Origin: Lujinxingia litoralis
GTDB taxonomy: Bacteria; Myxococcota_A; Bradymonadia; Bradymonadales; Bradymonadaceae
Assembly: GCF_003260125.1 (NCBI RefSeq)
Contig: NZ_QHKO01000004.1
Coordinates: 288,780-352,779 of the forward strand
Direction of reading: 5' to 3'
DNA length: 64,000 nt
A model generated the notes under the pieces. It was given only the letters and a program-made list of their open reading frames with translations. It was not told the DNA's origin and did not search any database. Within the stretch, counting starts at the first letter, position 1; each line of letters starts with the position of its first letter. Both the position numbers and the translations under genes were made by a program. Below, piece by piece: positions 42,898 through 52,529 of the stretch.

Positions 42898-45800
42898 TCC
42901 ACCAGGCTCCTGTAGTAGCGCTCGATCTCCGAGTCGTAATCCTCAAGCCGCCCCTCGCGCATCCCCTCCATCATCTCGCGACGCATGCGCTCCTGGGCCT
43001 CGCGGCTCGACGCCCCCGGAATCTCCACCTTCTCGGTCTTCTGTTTGCCCTGACCACGCTGATCCTGACGACGCTGACGCTGCATCGCCTGGCGCATCTG
43101 GTCGCCGAGCTCTCCTAGCTGCTCCAGGGCGGAGCGCTCACCATCGAGCGCCGGCTGCCCCTGCCCCTGACGAAGCGCCTGCTCGGCCTGCTCCATCGCC
43201 TCGGTCGCCTCCTCGAGCGAAGGCATCACCTGATCGCGCACCATCGGGAAACGCTCCCCGGTCTGCTCGACCTTCTGGCGAAGCGCCTCCGCCTGCTCCC
43301 GGACCTGCTGCTGGCGTTCGGCCAGTTCTTCATATCGCTGCGACTGCCCCTCAGAGCCGCGCTGCTGCTGGGCCTGCTCCATAAACTCGTCGAGCATCTC
43401 CACGATCTTCTCCCCACGCTCGGCCATCCTCTCACTGGAAGCCCCGGCCCGGCGCAGCGCATCAAGCTGCTCGGGCTCGCGCACATAGCGCTCCGACAGA
43501 CTTAACGTGCCGCGCATCCCGCGCAAACGTCGCTCCGAATCGCGCGCGGCATCCAGAGCCAGCGGCAAATCTTCCTGCTCCAGCGCCTGACGCACCTTAC
43601 CGAGCGCCTCACGGTTGTAGGCAACCTGGCCCAGGTCGCGCTCGGGCAACGCCAGCTCCTCCATCTGATCCAGCGCCCGCTCCTGACGCTCCACCTCCCG
43701 CATCACCTCGTCGACGGCCGGCTTGACCATCTCCTGGAGCGTCTCGCGACGCTCCTTGGCCAGCTCGTCATCCAGCTCCCGGGTCTGGGCCTCCAACGCC
43801 CGCTCCATCTCCTGGAGCTGACTGGCATCCTCCATCAACTCGCCCATCTGCCGATCGAGCTCCGAGATCCCCTCCGGAGCCGACTGCGCCATGCCCTGAT
43901 CCACCTCCGCGCTGAGCCCCTCCAGCAGCTCATCCATCTTATCGAGTTCGGCCAGCGCCCCCTCGATATCATCCTGGGCCAGCAGCTCCTCGATTGACTG
44001 CAGCTGCTGACCGAGCTGCGCGGCCTCGCTCTCCATCTGCATCGCCTCCAGCGCCTCCATGTTGACGTGCTCCTGAGACAACTTCTCCATCTGCATCTGC
44101 ATACGGGCCATCAACTCGGCCATCCGCTGGCGCAAACGCTGAACCTCGCGCTCAATCGCCTTCTTCAACGCCGGATCTTCGGTGTCCCGGTACTGCTCCA
44201 GAAGCTCGCGCAAGCGATCACGCATCGCCTTGAGCTCCTCGGCGGTCGCCTCCACAAGCTCCATCTTCTGGCGGGCCAGAAGCTCATCAAAACGCAGGAG
44301 CGCCTTCTCCAGCTCGTCTTCCACCCGGGCGGTGAACCCGGCGATCTCGGCCACATGAGCCCGGGTCAGGTCGCCCCGCTCCGAGCGCACCCGCAGCCGC
44401 TTGAGCAACTCGCCACCCTCCTGCTGGAGCCGCTGCAGCTGCGTGGCCAGCCCGTCAAAAAGCGCGGCGTTACGACCGCTCATCATCGGGTCGTCGGCCA
44501 CCCGGGCCCGCAACGCGTCCAACTCGGCCAGGATCTGCTCGCGGACCCCGTGGTGCTGAGCTCCCACATCGAAGATCGCGCTGCGCGCCGCCGCATCCAG
44601 AGTCTCATCCACCACAAAACGCTGGCCCTCTGCCCCCTCCCTTACCCGCTCCCCGGGGGGCGCCTCCAACACATCGGCCAGGTGCAACAAGAGCGCCTCC
44701 AGCAGCGCCTGCTGGTCGGCGATGTTGCGCATATGCTGGTCGTCGGGACTCTCCACATAAATCACCAGCGCCTCGCTTCTCCCCACCCCCGGGCCGGTAA
44801 CCTTATTGATGTCGCGAGCCTCAAAATAGATCGAGACCCGGTCTTTGGGCTGCAAGTTCAACGCGCTCAGCTCAAACCTCAGGGTATGCTCCAGCGCCCG
44901 GGGCTTCGACTCCAGCTCCCGCAGCTCCAGCGCCCGACGCTCCCCGCCCTCTTCATCCTCCCCAAAATGATGCGCCAGACTCAGCCCGCTCAACCCGAAG
45001 TCATCCAGCGCCTCCACCGAGAGCTCCAGCACCTCGTCGGGCTGCACAATCAGCGGCTCAGGCCCCGGACTATGTGAGGTCAGACGCACCCGGGGCACCT
45101 CATCGGCCACCACCCGAATCGGACGGCTGACGCCGTCTTCGACCGGCGCCCCATCCTCACTCAGCGCGCGAAAGGTATAGCTGCCGCTTTCCCGGAGCTT
45201 CAGGCTCACCGCCCCCTGCTGCCCCTGCACCTTGACCGGGAGCACCTCCTCCTGCGGGCCCTCGTCTCCCTGCCAGCTGCGCACCAACTCGACCTTCTGC
45301 CAGCGCTCCGGCCACAGCACCAGCTGCAGGTGCACCTCGGTGCCCTCCAACGTCTCCAGAAAGCCCGACCCCAGACGCACCATCTGGCGCCCCAGCCCGG
45401 TGTACTCCGGGTACACCATCACCGCGTCGATCTGCCCGACGATCGGACGCTCGCGCACCCGATCTCCGGCCACCGAAGCCCCGACCCGGTCGCCGCTGAG
45501 CACGCCCAGCGTCCACCCCGGACTCATCACCAGGGGGATGGCCAGCACCAGCGCCAACACCCCGGCGGCACCAAGCGGAGCGCGCAGGTCACGCGCCGGC
45601 ACCAGATGCGCCAGCGACTGCTCCCGGGCCCGGGCCAGCGCCGACTTCAGCGCCCGATGCACATGGGCGGCGGCCAAACCGGCGCTCACCCCTTCGGCGG
45701 CCAGCGCCTGGCGCCCTCCCTCGGCGCTCAGACGTCGACCAAACTCCAGCGCCGACACCAGATCGTTTCGAAAACTCGTCTCATGGCGCTGGATCAGCTG

Positions 45801-46256
45801 CGCGGTGGTCGTCGCCCCGCGTCCCCGCGCCCGAAAGAGCCCCCAGGCCACCAGCGCGCTGATGGCCACCGCGCCCAGGCCCACGCCCAAAATCCAGCGC
45901 GCAACCAGCGCCCCCTGAACCTCAAACATCGCCGCCACGGCCAGCGCACTCAGCGCCACGGCCAGCGCCCCCGAGGCCGCCCACAATCCACCCTCCAGCA
46001 GAATCGGGCGGCGAAGCTCACGCTCGGTGCGCCGCAGCAGCACCTCCAGCGCCCGCAGCGAGGCGCTGACCTGGGAGTTTCCAGATCGTTCGGAGCGATG
46101 TCCCCCCTCCGACGCCTTGCTCTCCGCGGGCGCCCCCCTCTCCCCCGAACTCCCCACAGACGCGCCCACGATCTCAGGCGCACTCAGCGACGCGCGCGCC
46201 TCCCCGGACTCTGCGCCCTGGTCGTCGGGCAGTGGCTGCTTTGTATCGTCGTGCAT
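42894..46256 (-). CDS. Very large DUF4175-type membrane coiled-coil protein (1120 aa)
   Basis: Only two clear hydrophobic regions, near residues 80-150 (ALAVALSALAVAAMFEVQGA, GLGAVAISALVAWGLF) and about 235-260 (GAAGVLALVLAIPLVMSPGW), anchor a large soluble part. After the anchor lies a strand-rich region with VYPEYTGLGRQMVRLGSGFL and SYTFRALSEDGAPVEDGVSR, resembling Ig/DUF4175 external domains, and then about 560 residues of charged coiled coil (DELEKALLRFDELLARQKME, MAELMARMQMQMEKLSQEHV), rich in Glu, Gln and Met. DUF4175 proteins are uncharacterised and unusually long here. The Gln/Arg-rich end has QRGQGKQKTEKVEIPG. Translation probably couples to the peptidase-MA protein downstream. Confidence 0.82.
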   Translation of the reverse strand: MHDDTKQPLPDDQGAESGEARASLSAPEIVGASVGSSGERGAPAESKASEGGHRSERSGNSQVSASLRALEVLLRRTERELRRPILLEGGLWAASGALAVALSALAVAAMFEVQGALVARWILGVGLGAVAISALVAWGLFRARGRGATTTAQLIQRHETSFRNDLVSALEFGRRLSAEGGRQALAAEGVSAGLAAAHVHRALKSALARAREQSLAHLVPARDLRAPLGAAGVLALVLAIPLVMSPGWTLGVLSGDRVGASVAGDRVRERPIVGQIDAVMVYPEYTGLGRQMVRLGSGFLETLEGTEVHLQLVLWPERWQKVELVRSWQGDEGPQEEVLPVKVQGQQGAVSLKLRESGSYTFRALSEDGAPVEDGVSRPIRVVADEVPRVRLTSHSPGPEPLIVQPDEVLELSVEALDDFGLSGLSLAHHFGEDEEGGERRALELRELESKPRALEHTLRFELSALNLQPKDRVSIYFEARDINKVTGPGVGRSEALVIYVESPDDQHMRNIADQQALLEALLLHLADVLEAPPGERVREGAEGQRFVVDETLDAAARSAIFDVGAQHHGVREQILAELDALRARVADDPMMSGRNAALFDGLATQLQRLQQEGGELLKRLRVRSERGDLTRAHVAEIAGFTARVEDELEKALLRFDELLARQKMELVEATAEELKAMRDRLRELLEQYRDTEDPALKKAIEREVQRLRQRMAELMARMQMQMEKLSQEHVNMEALEAMQMESEAAQLGQQLQSIEELLAQDDIEGALAELDKMDELLEGLSAEVDQGMAQSAPEGISELDRQMGELMEDASQLQEMERALEAQTRELDDELAKERRETLQEMVKPAVDEVMREVERQERALDQMEELALPERDLGQVAYNREALGKVRQALEQEDLPLALDAARDSERRLRGMRGTLSLSERYVREPEQLDALRRAGASSERMAERGEKIVEMLDEFMEQAQQQRGSEGQSQRYEELAERQQQVREQAEALRQKVEQTGERFPMVRDQVMPSLEEATEAMEQAEQALRQGQGQPALDGERSALEQLGELGDQMRQAMQRQRRQDQRGQGKQKTEKVEIPGASSREAQERMRREMMEGMREGRLEDYDSEIERYYRSLVE

Positions 46257-46578
46257 AAAGGACCATGGCTCAGGTCACAGATGAAAGCGTCGCCTCAGCA
46301 CGCTTCGCGGCACAGCGCTCACGCGCCACAGAAGCTCAGGACGACAGCCTCGAATTCTAGGACAGCCCGATCCGCGCGACAACCACGCAGACTCCGGCCT
46401 CCCGGGGCTCCGACTCCGCACTAACCGTCAGCCCCGGGGCCTTTAATCCCGCACCACTCTTACCCCGGCCGCCGCACTCCTACCGCGACAAATCGTCTCG
46501 CTGGTTGAACCCCGGGCCCATGCTCGCTATCACTAACTTCACCCGATGCACTATCGATGACCTCTCCTCCAGGCCGCC
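46257..46578. other. 322-bp divergent gap, nothing recognised
   Basis: It separates the DUF4175-type gene (-) from the RCC1-repeat lipoprotein gene (+). Neither strand shows a coding pattern, a hairpin with a U run, or a matched -35/-10 pair that I can support. The promoters of both neighbours must lie here. Confidence 0.5.
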
Positions 46579-47922
46579 ATGTACACGACCTCGCGCGCGC
46601 TGCGTGCACTGCTCCTGAGCCTCCTCACCACACTCGCCCTTCCCGCATGCACGACCTCCCAATGCGAAAGCGACAGCGACTGCTTCGCCGGTGAGTACTG
46701 CAACATCGGCGCCTGCCAACCGACGCTGGAGACGGATGTGGATGAGGGCGACACCGACACCGATACCGAAGCCACGGGCGACACCGACACCGACCTCGAT
46801 GCCGACGCCGACGCCGATCCGCCGGCCATCACCGCCCTGGAAGCCGGGCAGTACCACACCTGCGCGATTGTCGACGGCGCCCTCTACTGCTGGGGATACA
46901 ACGAAAAAGGCCAGCTCGGGCAAGCTCTGGAGAATCTAGTACAATCCGATCGGCCGCTCCTGGTCCCCGGGCTGGAGAGCGGCGTCACCGCGGTGGCTCT
47001 GGGCAATAACCACACCTGCGCCGTTCAACACAGCGCTCTCAAGTGCTTCGGAAGCAACAGCCACGGCCAGCTCGGCCGCATCACCGCCAACTTCGACATC
47101 CCGGCCCCCACTCCGACCGCCGTATCCGGACTTGACCGGGGCGTGAGCGCCGTGGCAGCCGGCGCTCTCCACACCTGCGCCATTCAAAACGGTGCCCTCA
47201 AGTGCTTTGGTTTCAACGGACTGGGAGCAATCGGCAACTCGGACACCGCCGGCATGGCCAATGAACTCAACCGCGTGGCCGAACCCCGCCTCGTCGACGC
47301 GCTCAATCAAAACGTGACCCGGGTGCGCGCCGGCGCCAACCACACCTGCGCCATGCAGGGGGATCAGCTCTTTTGCTTCGGGAACAACCATCAGGGCCAA
47401 CTCGGACACGACCTCAACCTGAACGAAGAGACCCCCAACCCCGACCCCGGACGCGTCCTGGGCCTTTCCGAGCTCAGCACCTTCGACAGCGGCCAGGACT
47501 TTAACTGCGCGCTTCGCTACGGTGCCGCCCGCTGCTGGGGACACAACGTCCACGGCCAGGCCGGCCATGACCGGGGCGTCAACATCAACTTCACCCCGCC
47601 GACCTCGACCCTGTACATCGTCACCGGCCTCTCCTCCGAGGTCACCCTGATCGCCACCGGCTACCTGCACGCCTGCGCGCTCCATCAGGACGTGATCAAG
47701 TGCTGGGGCAACAACGCCTCCTACCGCAGCGGACACCCGGATCTTAGCGTCTACCGCCCCACCGAAGTCGCCGGGCTGACCGACGTCACGCTCCTTGCCG
47801 CCGGGAGCCTTCACACCTGCGCGCTGGCCGAAGGGAACGTCTATTGCTGGGGCAACGCCGACCAGGGGCAGACCACCGGCAGCGAGACCACCCATATCCC
47901 TCAACGTGTCATCTTCCCCTGA
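46579..47922 (+). CDS. RCC1-repeat lipoprotein (447 aa)
   Basis: Signal RALLLSLLTTLALPAC, with lipid Cys near residue 24 and Thr at +2. A Cys-rich head (CESDSDCFAGEYCNIGAC) and an Asp/Thr-rich linker with a DTDTDTEATGDTDTDLDAD run precede seven RCC1-type blades of about 50 residues, each with a Cys pair: GQYHTCAIVDGALYCWG, GNNHTCAVQHSALKCFG, GALHTCAIQNGALKCFG, GANHTCAMQGDQLFCFG, GQDFNCALRYGAARCWG, GYLHACALHQDVIKCWG, GSLHTCALAEGNVYCWG. Together they would form a seven-bladed propeller. Such proteins are common in myxobacterium-like delta bacteria, with unknown ligands on the cell surface. The linker suits a cell-wall spanning stalk. Function unknown. Confidence 0.92.
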   Translation: MYTTSRALRALLLSLLTTLALPACTTSQCESDSDCFAGEYCNIGACQPTLETDVDEGDTDTDTEATGDTDTDLDADADADPPAITALEAGQYHTCAIVDGALYCWGYNEKGQLGQALENLVQSDRPLLVPGLESGVTAVALGNNHTCAVQHSALKCFGSNSHGQLGRITANFDIPAPTPTAVSGLDRGVSAVAAGALHTCAIQNGALKCFGFNGLGAIGNSDTAGMANELNRVAEPRLVDALNQNVTRVRAGANHTCAMQGDQLFCFGNNHQGQLGHDLNLNEETPNPDPGRVLGLSELSTFDSGQDFNCALRYGAARCWGHNVHGQAGHDRGVNINFTPPTSTLYIVTGLSSEVTLIATGYLHACALHQDVIKCWGNNASYRSGHPDLSVYRPTEVAGLTDVTLLAAGSLHTCALAEGNVYCWGNADQGQTTGSETTHIPQRVIFP

Positions 47923-48034
47923 GCCTTGACGCGGGCCCTTGCCCACCACACGCTCCGACTGGACTTTACCAACCTCGATGACACAATCCGCTCGCGACTC
48001 ACCTTAGCCCCTTCTTTGAGCCCCGAGAGCCCCC

Positions 48035-49552
48035 ATGATCCCCTCCCGTGCCAACTTCATCGCCGGCCACTGGGCCACGCCCGCCCGCTCCCAGAACATG
48101 CTGCGTCGCGAAAACCCCGCGCGCACCGACGAAGTCGTCTTCGAAACCCCCTGGGACACCGCCTCGGTCGAGGCCGCCGTCGACGCCGCCCACCGCGCCC
48201 TGCCCGCCTGGGACCGCCTCGGCGTCGAGGGCCGCCTCCCCTACATCACCCGCTTCCGCCAGGCGCTCGCCAGCCGCCAGGAAGAGCTCGCCCAGGCAAT
48301 CACCGCCGAGATGGGCAAACCTCTATGGGAGTCCCGTGGCGAAGCCGGCGCCCTCACCGCCAAAATCGACATCATGAGCACCGAGGGCCTTGAACTCACC
48401 CGCCAGGTGCATCCCCCGGGCCTCACCGGCGGCTCCTGGCGCCACCGCCCGCTCGGACCGCTGGCCGTGCTCTGCCCCTACAACTTCCCGCTCCACCTCC
48501 CCAACGGCCACATCATCCCCGCACTGCTCACCGGCAACACCCTCATCATCAAGCCCTCCGAGCTCGCCCCTCTCTCCATGCAACTCTACTTCGAGTGCGC
48601 GCAGGAGGCCGACTTTCCCCCGGGCGTCCTCAACCTCGTGCAGGGTCCCGGCGAGGTCGGCGCCGCCCTCTGCGCCCACCCCAAAGTCAGCGGGGTCTTG
48701 TTCACCGGCTCCTTCGCCACCGGGCAGCGCATCCGCCGCGCCACCTTCGACCAGCCCTGGAAACTTTTGGCCCTGGAGATGGGCGGCAAAAACACCGCCC
48801 TGGTCCTCGACGACGCCAACCTCGACCAGGCCGCCCACGAGATCCTGTTGGCCAGCTGCCTGACCACCGGGCAGCGCTGCTCGGCCACCAGCCGCGTGGT
48901 CGCTCTGCCCTCGGTCATCGACGCGCTCCAGGAGCGCCTGGTCGCCCTGCTCAAACGCGTCACCACCGGCGACCCCGCCCTCGAGGGCGACCAGGCCCCC
49001 TTCATGGGCCCGCTGGCCGGGCGCAAAGGCTTCCAGGACTTCGTCGGCGCCCAACACGAAGACGACCACGGCACCCTGATCCCCGTCCTTGAAGGTGGCG
49101 CCCACCCCGACCTGGACCAGGGCTACTTTGTACGCCCGTCCCTCTGGCGCGCCTCCCAGCTCGACCCCGAAGGCGACCACCAGAGCGAGGAGCTCTTCGG
49201 CCCCGACATCGTCCTCTACCAGGCCGACACCCTCGAAGACGCCGCCCGCATCGCCAACGCCACCGACTACGGCCTGGCCATGAGCGTCTTCACCGCCGAC
49301 CACGAGCGCTTTGAGCGCCTGGGCCACCAGCTCCACTGCGGCATCCTCAACCTCAACCGCTCCACCGTCGGCGCCTCCAGCCGCCTGCCCTTTGGCGGCG
49401 TTAAAAAAAGCGGAAATCACCGCCCCGCCGCCATCCTGGCCCCCCTCTACTGCACCTACCCCCAGGCTCGCCTGGAGCAACCGGCACTCTTCTCCAGCGA
49501 CGACGCCACCGCCGGTCCCCTGGCCCGGCTCAAACCCGTGATGCCCCGCTAA
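48035..49552 (+). CDS. astD: NAD(P)-dependent aldehyde dehydrogenase, AstD-like (505 aa)
   Basis: All aldehyde dehydrogenase signatures are present: PYNFPLHLPNGHIIPALLTG, LIIKPSELAP, VLFTGSFATGQRI for NAD binding, LEMGGKN with the general base, and catalytic Cys in TTGQRCSATSR, then ELFGPDIVLYQ. The order and many segments (RHRPLGPLAVLCPYNFPLHL, SGNHRPAA) resemble succinylglutamate-semialdehyde dehydrogenase AstD, which oxidises N-succinyl-L-glutamate semialdehyde in arginine catabolism. No other ast genes are in the window, so substrate is tentative. Start ATG 48035 with GAGAG upstream. It appears to be a single gene, ended by a hairpin. Confidence 0.88.
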   Translation: MIPSRANFIAGHWATPARSQNMLRRENPARTDEVVFETPWDTASVEAAVDAAHRALPAWDRLGVEGRLPYITRFRQALASRQEELAQAITAEMGKPLWESRGEAGALTAKIDIMSTEGLELTRQVHPPGLTGGSWRHRPLGPLAVLCPYNFPLHLPNGHIIPALLTGNTLIIKPSELAPLSMQLYFECAQEADFPPGVLNLVQGPGEVGAALCAHPKVSGVLFTGSFATGQRIRRATFDQPWKLLALEMGGKNTALVLDDANLDQAAHEILLASCLTTGQRCSATSRVVALPSVIDALQERLVALLKRVTTGDPALEGDQAPFMGPLAGRKGFQDFVGAQHEDDHGTLIPVLEGGAHPDLDQGYFVRPSLWRASQLDPEGDHQSEELFGPDIVLYQADTLEDAARIANATDYGLAMSVFTADHERFERLGHQLHCGILNLNRSTVGASSRLPFGGVKKSGNHRPAAILAPLYCTYPQARLEQPALFSSDDATAGPLARLKPVMPR

Positions 49553-49558
49553 AACTCC

Positions 49559-49595
49559 ACGCGGCCCGCAGCAACACACGCGCTGCGGGCCGCGT
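49559..49595. terminator. 14-bp perfect hairpin after the aldehyde dehydrogenase
   Basis: ACGCGGCCCGCAGC (49559-49572) pairs perfectly with GCTGCGGGCCGCGT (49582-49595), loop AACACACGC. No U run follows, so it may be a Rho-assisted or protective 3' end rather than a classical terminator. A single degenerate GACCCGGAGTCCCC element lies just after, near 49616. Confidence 0.5.
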
Positions 49596-49651
49596 CGTTC
49601 ACGCTCAGCCGGCCGACCCGGAGTCCCCCCCCGCCGGCCCGAAAGTCCCCC

Positions 49652-51544
49652 TCAGTACACCACCTCCGTCTTCAAAAAGGAGAGCACGCTGCGGTGGAAA
49701 TGATCGATCGTCGCCGCCCGACGCCACCCGTGCCCCTCCTCCTCGTACACGTGGTAAAAGTGCGAGACGCCCCGCCGCCGCAATGAGTCCACGATCGCCT
49801 CGGCCTGATCCAGCGGCACCACCTTGTCTTTGGCCCCGTGAAAGATCGCCAGCGCATCTTCGATCTTCTCGGCTTTGTTGATTGGCGAGCGCTCCCGGTA
49901 CAACTCGGCGGCCTCGGGCAGCGGCCCGATGAGCGTGTCGTTGTAGTGAGCCTCAAACTTATGGGTGCCCGCCTGCAACGCAAAGAGATCCGAGATGCCG
50001 TAGAGGCAAATCCCGGCCTTAAAGACACCGGGATGGTCCACCAGGGTCTGGAGCACGGTGTAGCCCCCGGCGCTACCCCCCATAATCACCAGTCGCTCCG
50101 GGTCGGCCAGCCCCTCCCGGCCCAGGAAACTCGCCGCGCCCACCGCATCTTCGACATCGGCCACGCCCCAGGCCCCCGAGAGCGCCTCCATATACGCGCG
50201 CCCGTAGCCGGTGGAGCCGCGGTAGTTCACATCGAGCACCGCAAATCCACGGGTGGCAAAGAACTGATTGCGCGCCTCCCAACCCATCACCCGCTGGGCG
50301 GTAGGCCCCCCGTGAATCATCACCAACGCCGGAGGCTTGCCCGCCGAGGTGTAACCCGGATGGGTCGGCGGATAAAAAATCCCGTGCACCTCCACCTCTT
50401 CCCCCGCAGCGGTGCTCACCGTCCACGAGACCGGACGCGCCTCCGAGAGTTCCTCCTCACGCAGGCGCTCGCTCGACGCAAAACGCCGAACCTGCACGTT
50501 GCCCGCCGCCACCGTAATCACCCGCGAAGGACGCCGCGACGACGACGCGATCAGCGCCACCGCCCCGCCGGTGGTCACCCGCGGCTGAGCAAGCGAGGTG
50601 TACTCCTCCAGCCCCGGAAGCTTCCGCGCACTGCCATCCACCCCCAGGCGCTCCAGATGATGCTCACCGCGCACGCTGCCCAGCGCGATCACCGCCTCGC
50701 TATCCTGAGTCCAGTCGTAAAAACGCAGCCCCTGAATCCAGGCCGGCCCGCCAAACTCCACCCCGTCTCGCGCAATCCTGCGCGTCTGACCGCTCTCCCG
50801 ATCCCGCAACATCACCTGCCAATGCCCGCTGGCGTCGCTCAAGTACGCCAGCCAACGGCCATCCGGCGAATACGAGGGCTGCTGCAGCGCCACGTCCTCC
50901 TCACTGGCCAACTCCCGGGCAGGAGCTACCCGCACCACGTCACCGGTCATATCAATGCCGGCTTCCTCCAGGCGCGTGGCCGTCCAGGGCATCTCCGGGT
51001 GATCCCAGCTGATCCAGGCCAGACGGTCTCCCTCCGACGACCAGGCCGGCTGCATATAAAAGTCGGCCCCCTGAGCCACCTTCACCGGCCACTGCTCTCC
51101 CCCGATCGGTACCACCGCGATCACATCCACATCATCGACGGTGTGCACAAAGGCCACCCACTTTCCGTCTGGCGAGATCGCCGGACTGGCCACGCGCCCA
51201 AACGCCGGAGTGATCGGCCGCGGGCTTCCCTTGTCCAGATGCGCCGCGTAGAGCCGACCGTCATTGGCCGCAAACACGACCTCATCACCGCGCACATCGA
51301 ACTCGCCACCGCCGTAGCCCACGCCGCCCCCGACGCTGAGCTCATCGTTGAGCACCCGCGCGGCCTGGTCCGGGCGCTGCACCATGAGCACGCCCCGGCC
51401 ATCGACCCGCTCGGCCCACACCAGCGTGCGCCCTTTTCCGCCCCAGGCCACATCCATCAGGCGCAGCTCCCCGGCCAACATCTTCGGCCCCAGCTTGCTC
51501 GACCACAGCCCGTAGGGCACCTGCTTCACGTCCGACTCACTCAT
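49652..51544 (-). CDS. S9 family serine peptidase, acylaminoacyl-peptidase/prolyl oligopeptidase type (630 aa)
   Basis: The N-terminal 380 residues form a beta-propeller of TolB-like blades (AISPDGKWVAFVHTVDDVD, SYSPDGRWLAYLSDASGHWQ). The C-terminal alpha/beta hydrolase has ALVMIHGGPTAQ (oxyanion), DVNYRGSTGYGRAYM, nucleophile Ser in IMGGSAGGYT, Asp in GAKDKVVPLDQA and His in EEEGHGWR: a complete catalytic triad. No signal peptide is seen, so it is probably a cytosolic peptidase that clips short peptides. Start ATG 51544 with GGAGATGAC upstream; 27 upstream residues in the same frame are not conserved. It lies downstream of long hpf but after a terminator, so it is probably separate. Confidence 0.93.
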   Translation of the reverse strand: MSESDVKQVPYGLWSSKLGPKMLAGELRLMDVAWGGKGRTLVWAERVDGRGVLMVQRPDQAARVLNDELSVGGGVGYGGGEFDVRGDEVVFAANDGRLYAAHLDKGSPRPITPAFGRVASPAISPDGKWVAFVHTVDDVDVIAVVPIGGEQWPVKVAQGADFYMQPAWSSEGDRLAWISWDHPEMPWTATRLEEAGIDMTGDVVRVAPARELASEEDVALQQPSYSPDGRWLAYLSDASGHWQVMLRDRESGQTRRIARDGVEFGGPAWIQGLRFYDWTQDSEAVIALGSVRGEHHLERLGVDGSARKLPGLEEYTSLAQPRVTTGGAVALIASSSRRPSRVITVAAGNVQVRRFASSERLREEELSEARPVSWTVSTAAGEEVEVHGIFYPPTHPGYTSAGKPPALVMIHGGPTAQRVMGWEARNQFFATRGFAVLDVNYRGSTGYGRAYMEALSGAWGVADVEDAVGAASFLGREGLADPERLVIMGGSAGGYTVLQTLVDHPGVFKAGICLYGISDLFALQAGTHKFEAHYNDTLIGPLPEAAELYRERSPINKAEKIEDALAIFHGAKDKVVPLDQAEAIVDSLRRRGVSHFYHVYEEEGHGWRRAATIDHFHRSVLSFLKTEVVY

Positions 51545-51623
51545 GTCATCTCCTTCCATGTTGCGCGCGCACATCGCCGCCGCGCTCATCATCGATTCGT
51601 GCGCCACGCTAAAACACCACCCC

Positions 51624-51667
51624 AAAAAAGAGAACCCCCGCGACCACGTGGGCCGAGGGGGCTCTCC
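51624..51667 (-). terminator. Terminator of the long hpf gene
   Basis: On the minus strand GAGAGCCCCC and GGGGGTTCTC form an imperfect stem with an inner GCCCACGTGGTC segment, followed by six U (plus-strand AAAAAA at 51624-51629). It starts 25 nt beyond the hpf stop. Confidence 0.75.
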
Positions 51668-51691
51668 AAAACTACCTTAATCGCAGGGGGA

Positions 51692-52333
51692 TCAGGTCTC
51701 GATCACGCCCACGTTCTGGTCGTCGCGCTTGTACACCACGTTGATCGCCTGCGTCTCCGCGTTGGTGAACACGAAGAACTGACGATCCTCCAACAGATCC
51801 AGCTGCAGCACCGCCTCATCAATGCTCATGGGCTTGGCCTCATAGAGCTTGTTGCGCAACACCGTCACCCGGCCCGACGGCGTGTTAACCGTCTCGACTT
51901 CCGGCGAGGCCTCTTCGACCACCGCCGGCTCCGGGTAAAGCTCGTAATCTTCGGCGAACTCGCTGTCCACCTCGGCGCCGGCCTCCGCGGCGATCGGCGC
52001 CACAACCGCCATCTTAAACATCTTGGCCTGCCCGGCGGTGGGCTTGTGATCACGCAGACGATCCTTATGTCGACGCAGCTGCTTCTCGATCTTATCCAGC
52101 GCCAGATCGATCGAGCTGTACATATCCTCGCTGCGTTCCGCCCCCTTCACCGTTAGATTCTTGATCTGCAGCGTAAAGTCGGCGATGTGCCAGAACTTCT
52201 CGACGGTCATCACAACCGATGCGTCGATCTTGCCCTGAACATACTTATCGCAGATTCGCTCCAACTTAGCCGTGGCGTAGTTGCGCAGCGATGCCGACGA
52301 ATCCATGTTCCGGAAGGAAACGTTTGCGTTCAT
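51692..52333 (-). CDS. hpf: Long-form ribosome hibernation promoting factor (213 aa)
   Basis: The N-terminal S30AE domain (about 1-100) reads MNANVSFRNMDSSASLRNYA, with IADFTLQIKNLTVKGAERSE and IEKQLRRHKDRLRDHK. A 60-residue acidic linker (AEAGAEVDSEFAEDYELYPE) joins it to the C-terminal dimerisation domain with VLRNKLYEAKPMSIDEAVLQ and LEDRQFFVFTNAETQAINVV. Long HPFs join 70S ribosomes into inactive 100S dimers in stationary phase. It directly follows rpoN on the same strand, 196 nt away, the classic arrangement in which hpf was first called a sigma-54 modulation gene. AAGGAG upstream supports ATG 52333. A short HPF-like gene exists at 10895-11212. Confidence 0.96.
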   Translation of the reverse strand: MNANVSFRNMDSSASLRNYATAKLERICDKYVQGKIDASVVMTVEKFWHIADFTLQIKNLTVKGAERSEDMYSSIDLALDKIEKQLRRHKDRLRDHKPTAGQAKMFKMAVVAPIAAEAGAEVDSEFAEDYELYPEPAVVEEASPEVETVNTPSGRVTVLRNKLYEAKPMSIDEAVLQLDLLEDRQFFVFTNAETQAINVVYKRDDQNVGVIET

Positions 52334-52529
52334 GAAGGACTCCTTCTTCGGGTAAGTGATACTGCAATCAAGAATGAGCCGGGGCCTACCTCACGCGTCA
52401 ACTCCGCTCGCTATGCCCTTGCTCGAAGGTCCAGCATAGTCCGAAACCCCGAACCCTACCAACCCTATTCGCACCATCTTGTGCATCGAAGAAGCCCCGC
52501 GGCGGCGCCGCCCCTTGAGCAGGCGCACC

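Noticed and set aside
46480..46923. A 147-codon minus-strand frame overlapping the RCC1 gene start
   Set aside because: Its Gly/Val-rich sequence (VGVGIEVGVGVARGFGIGVG) is the reverse reading of the Asp/Thr-rich linker.
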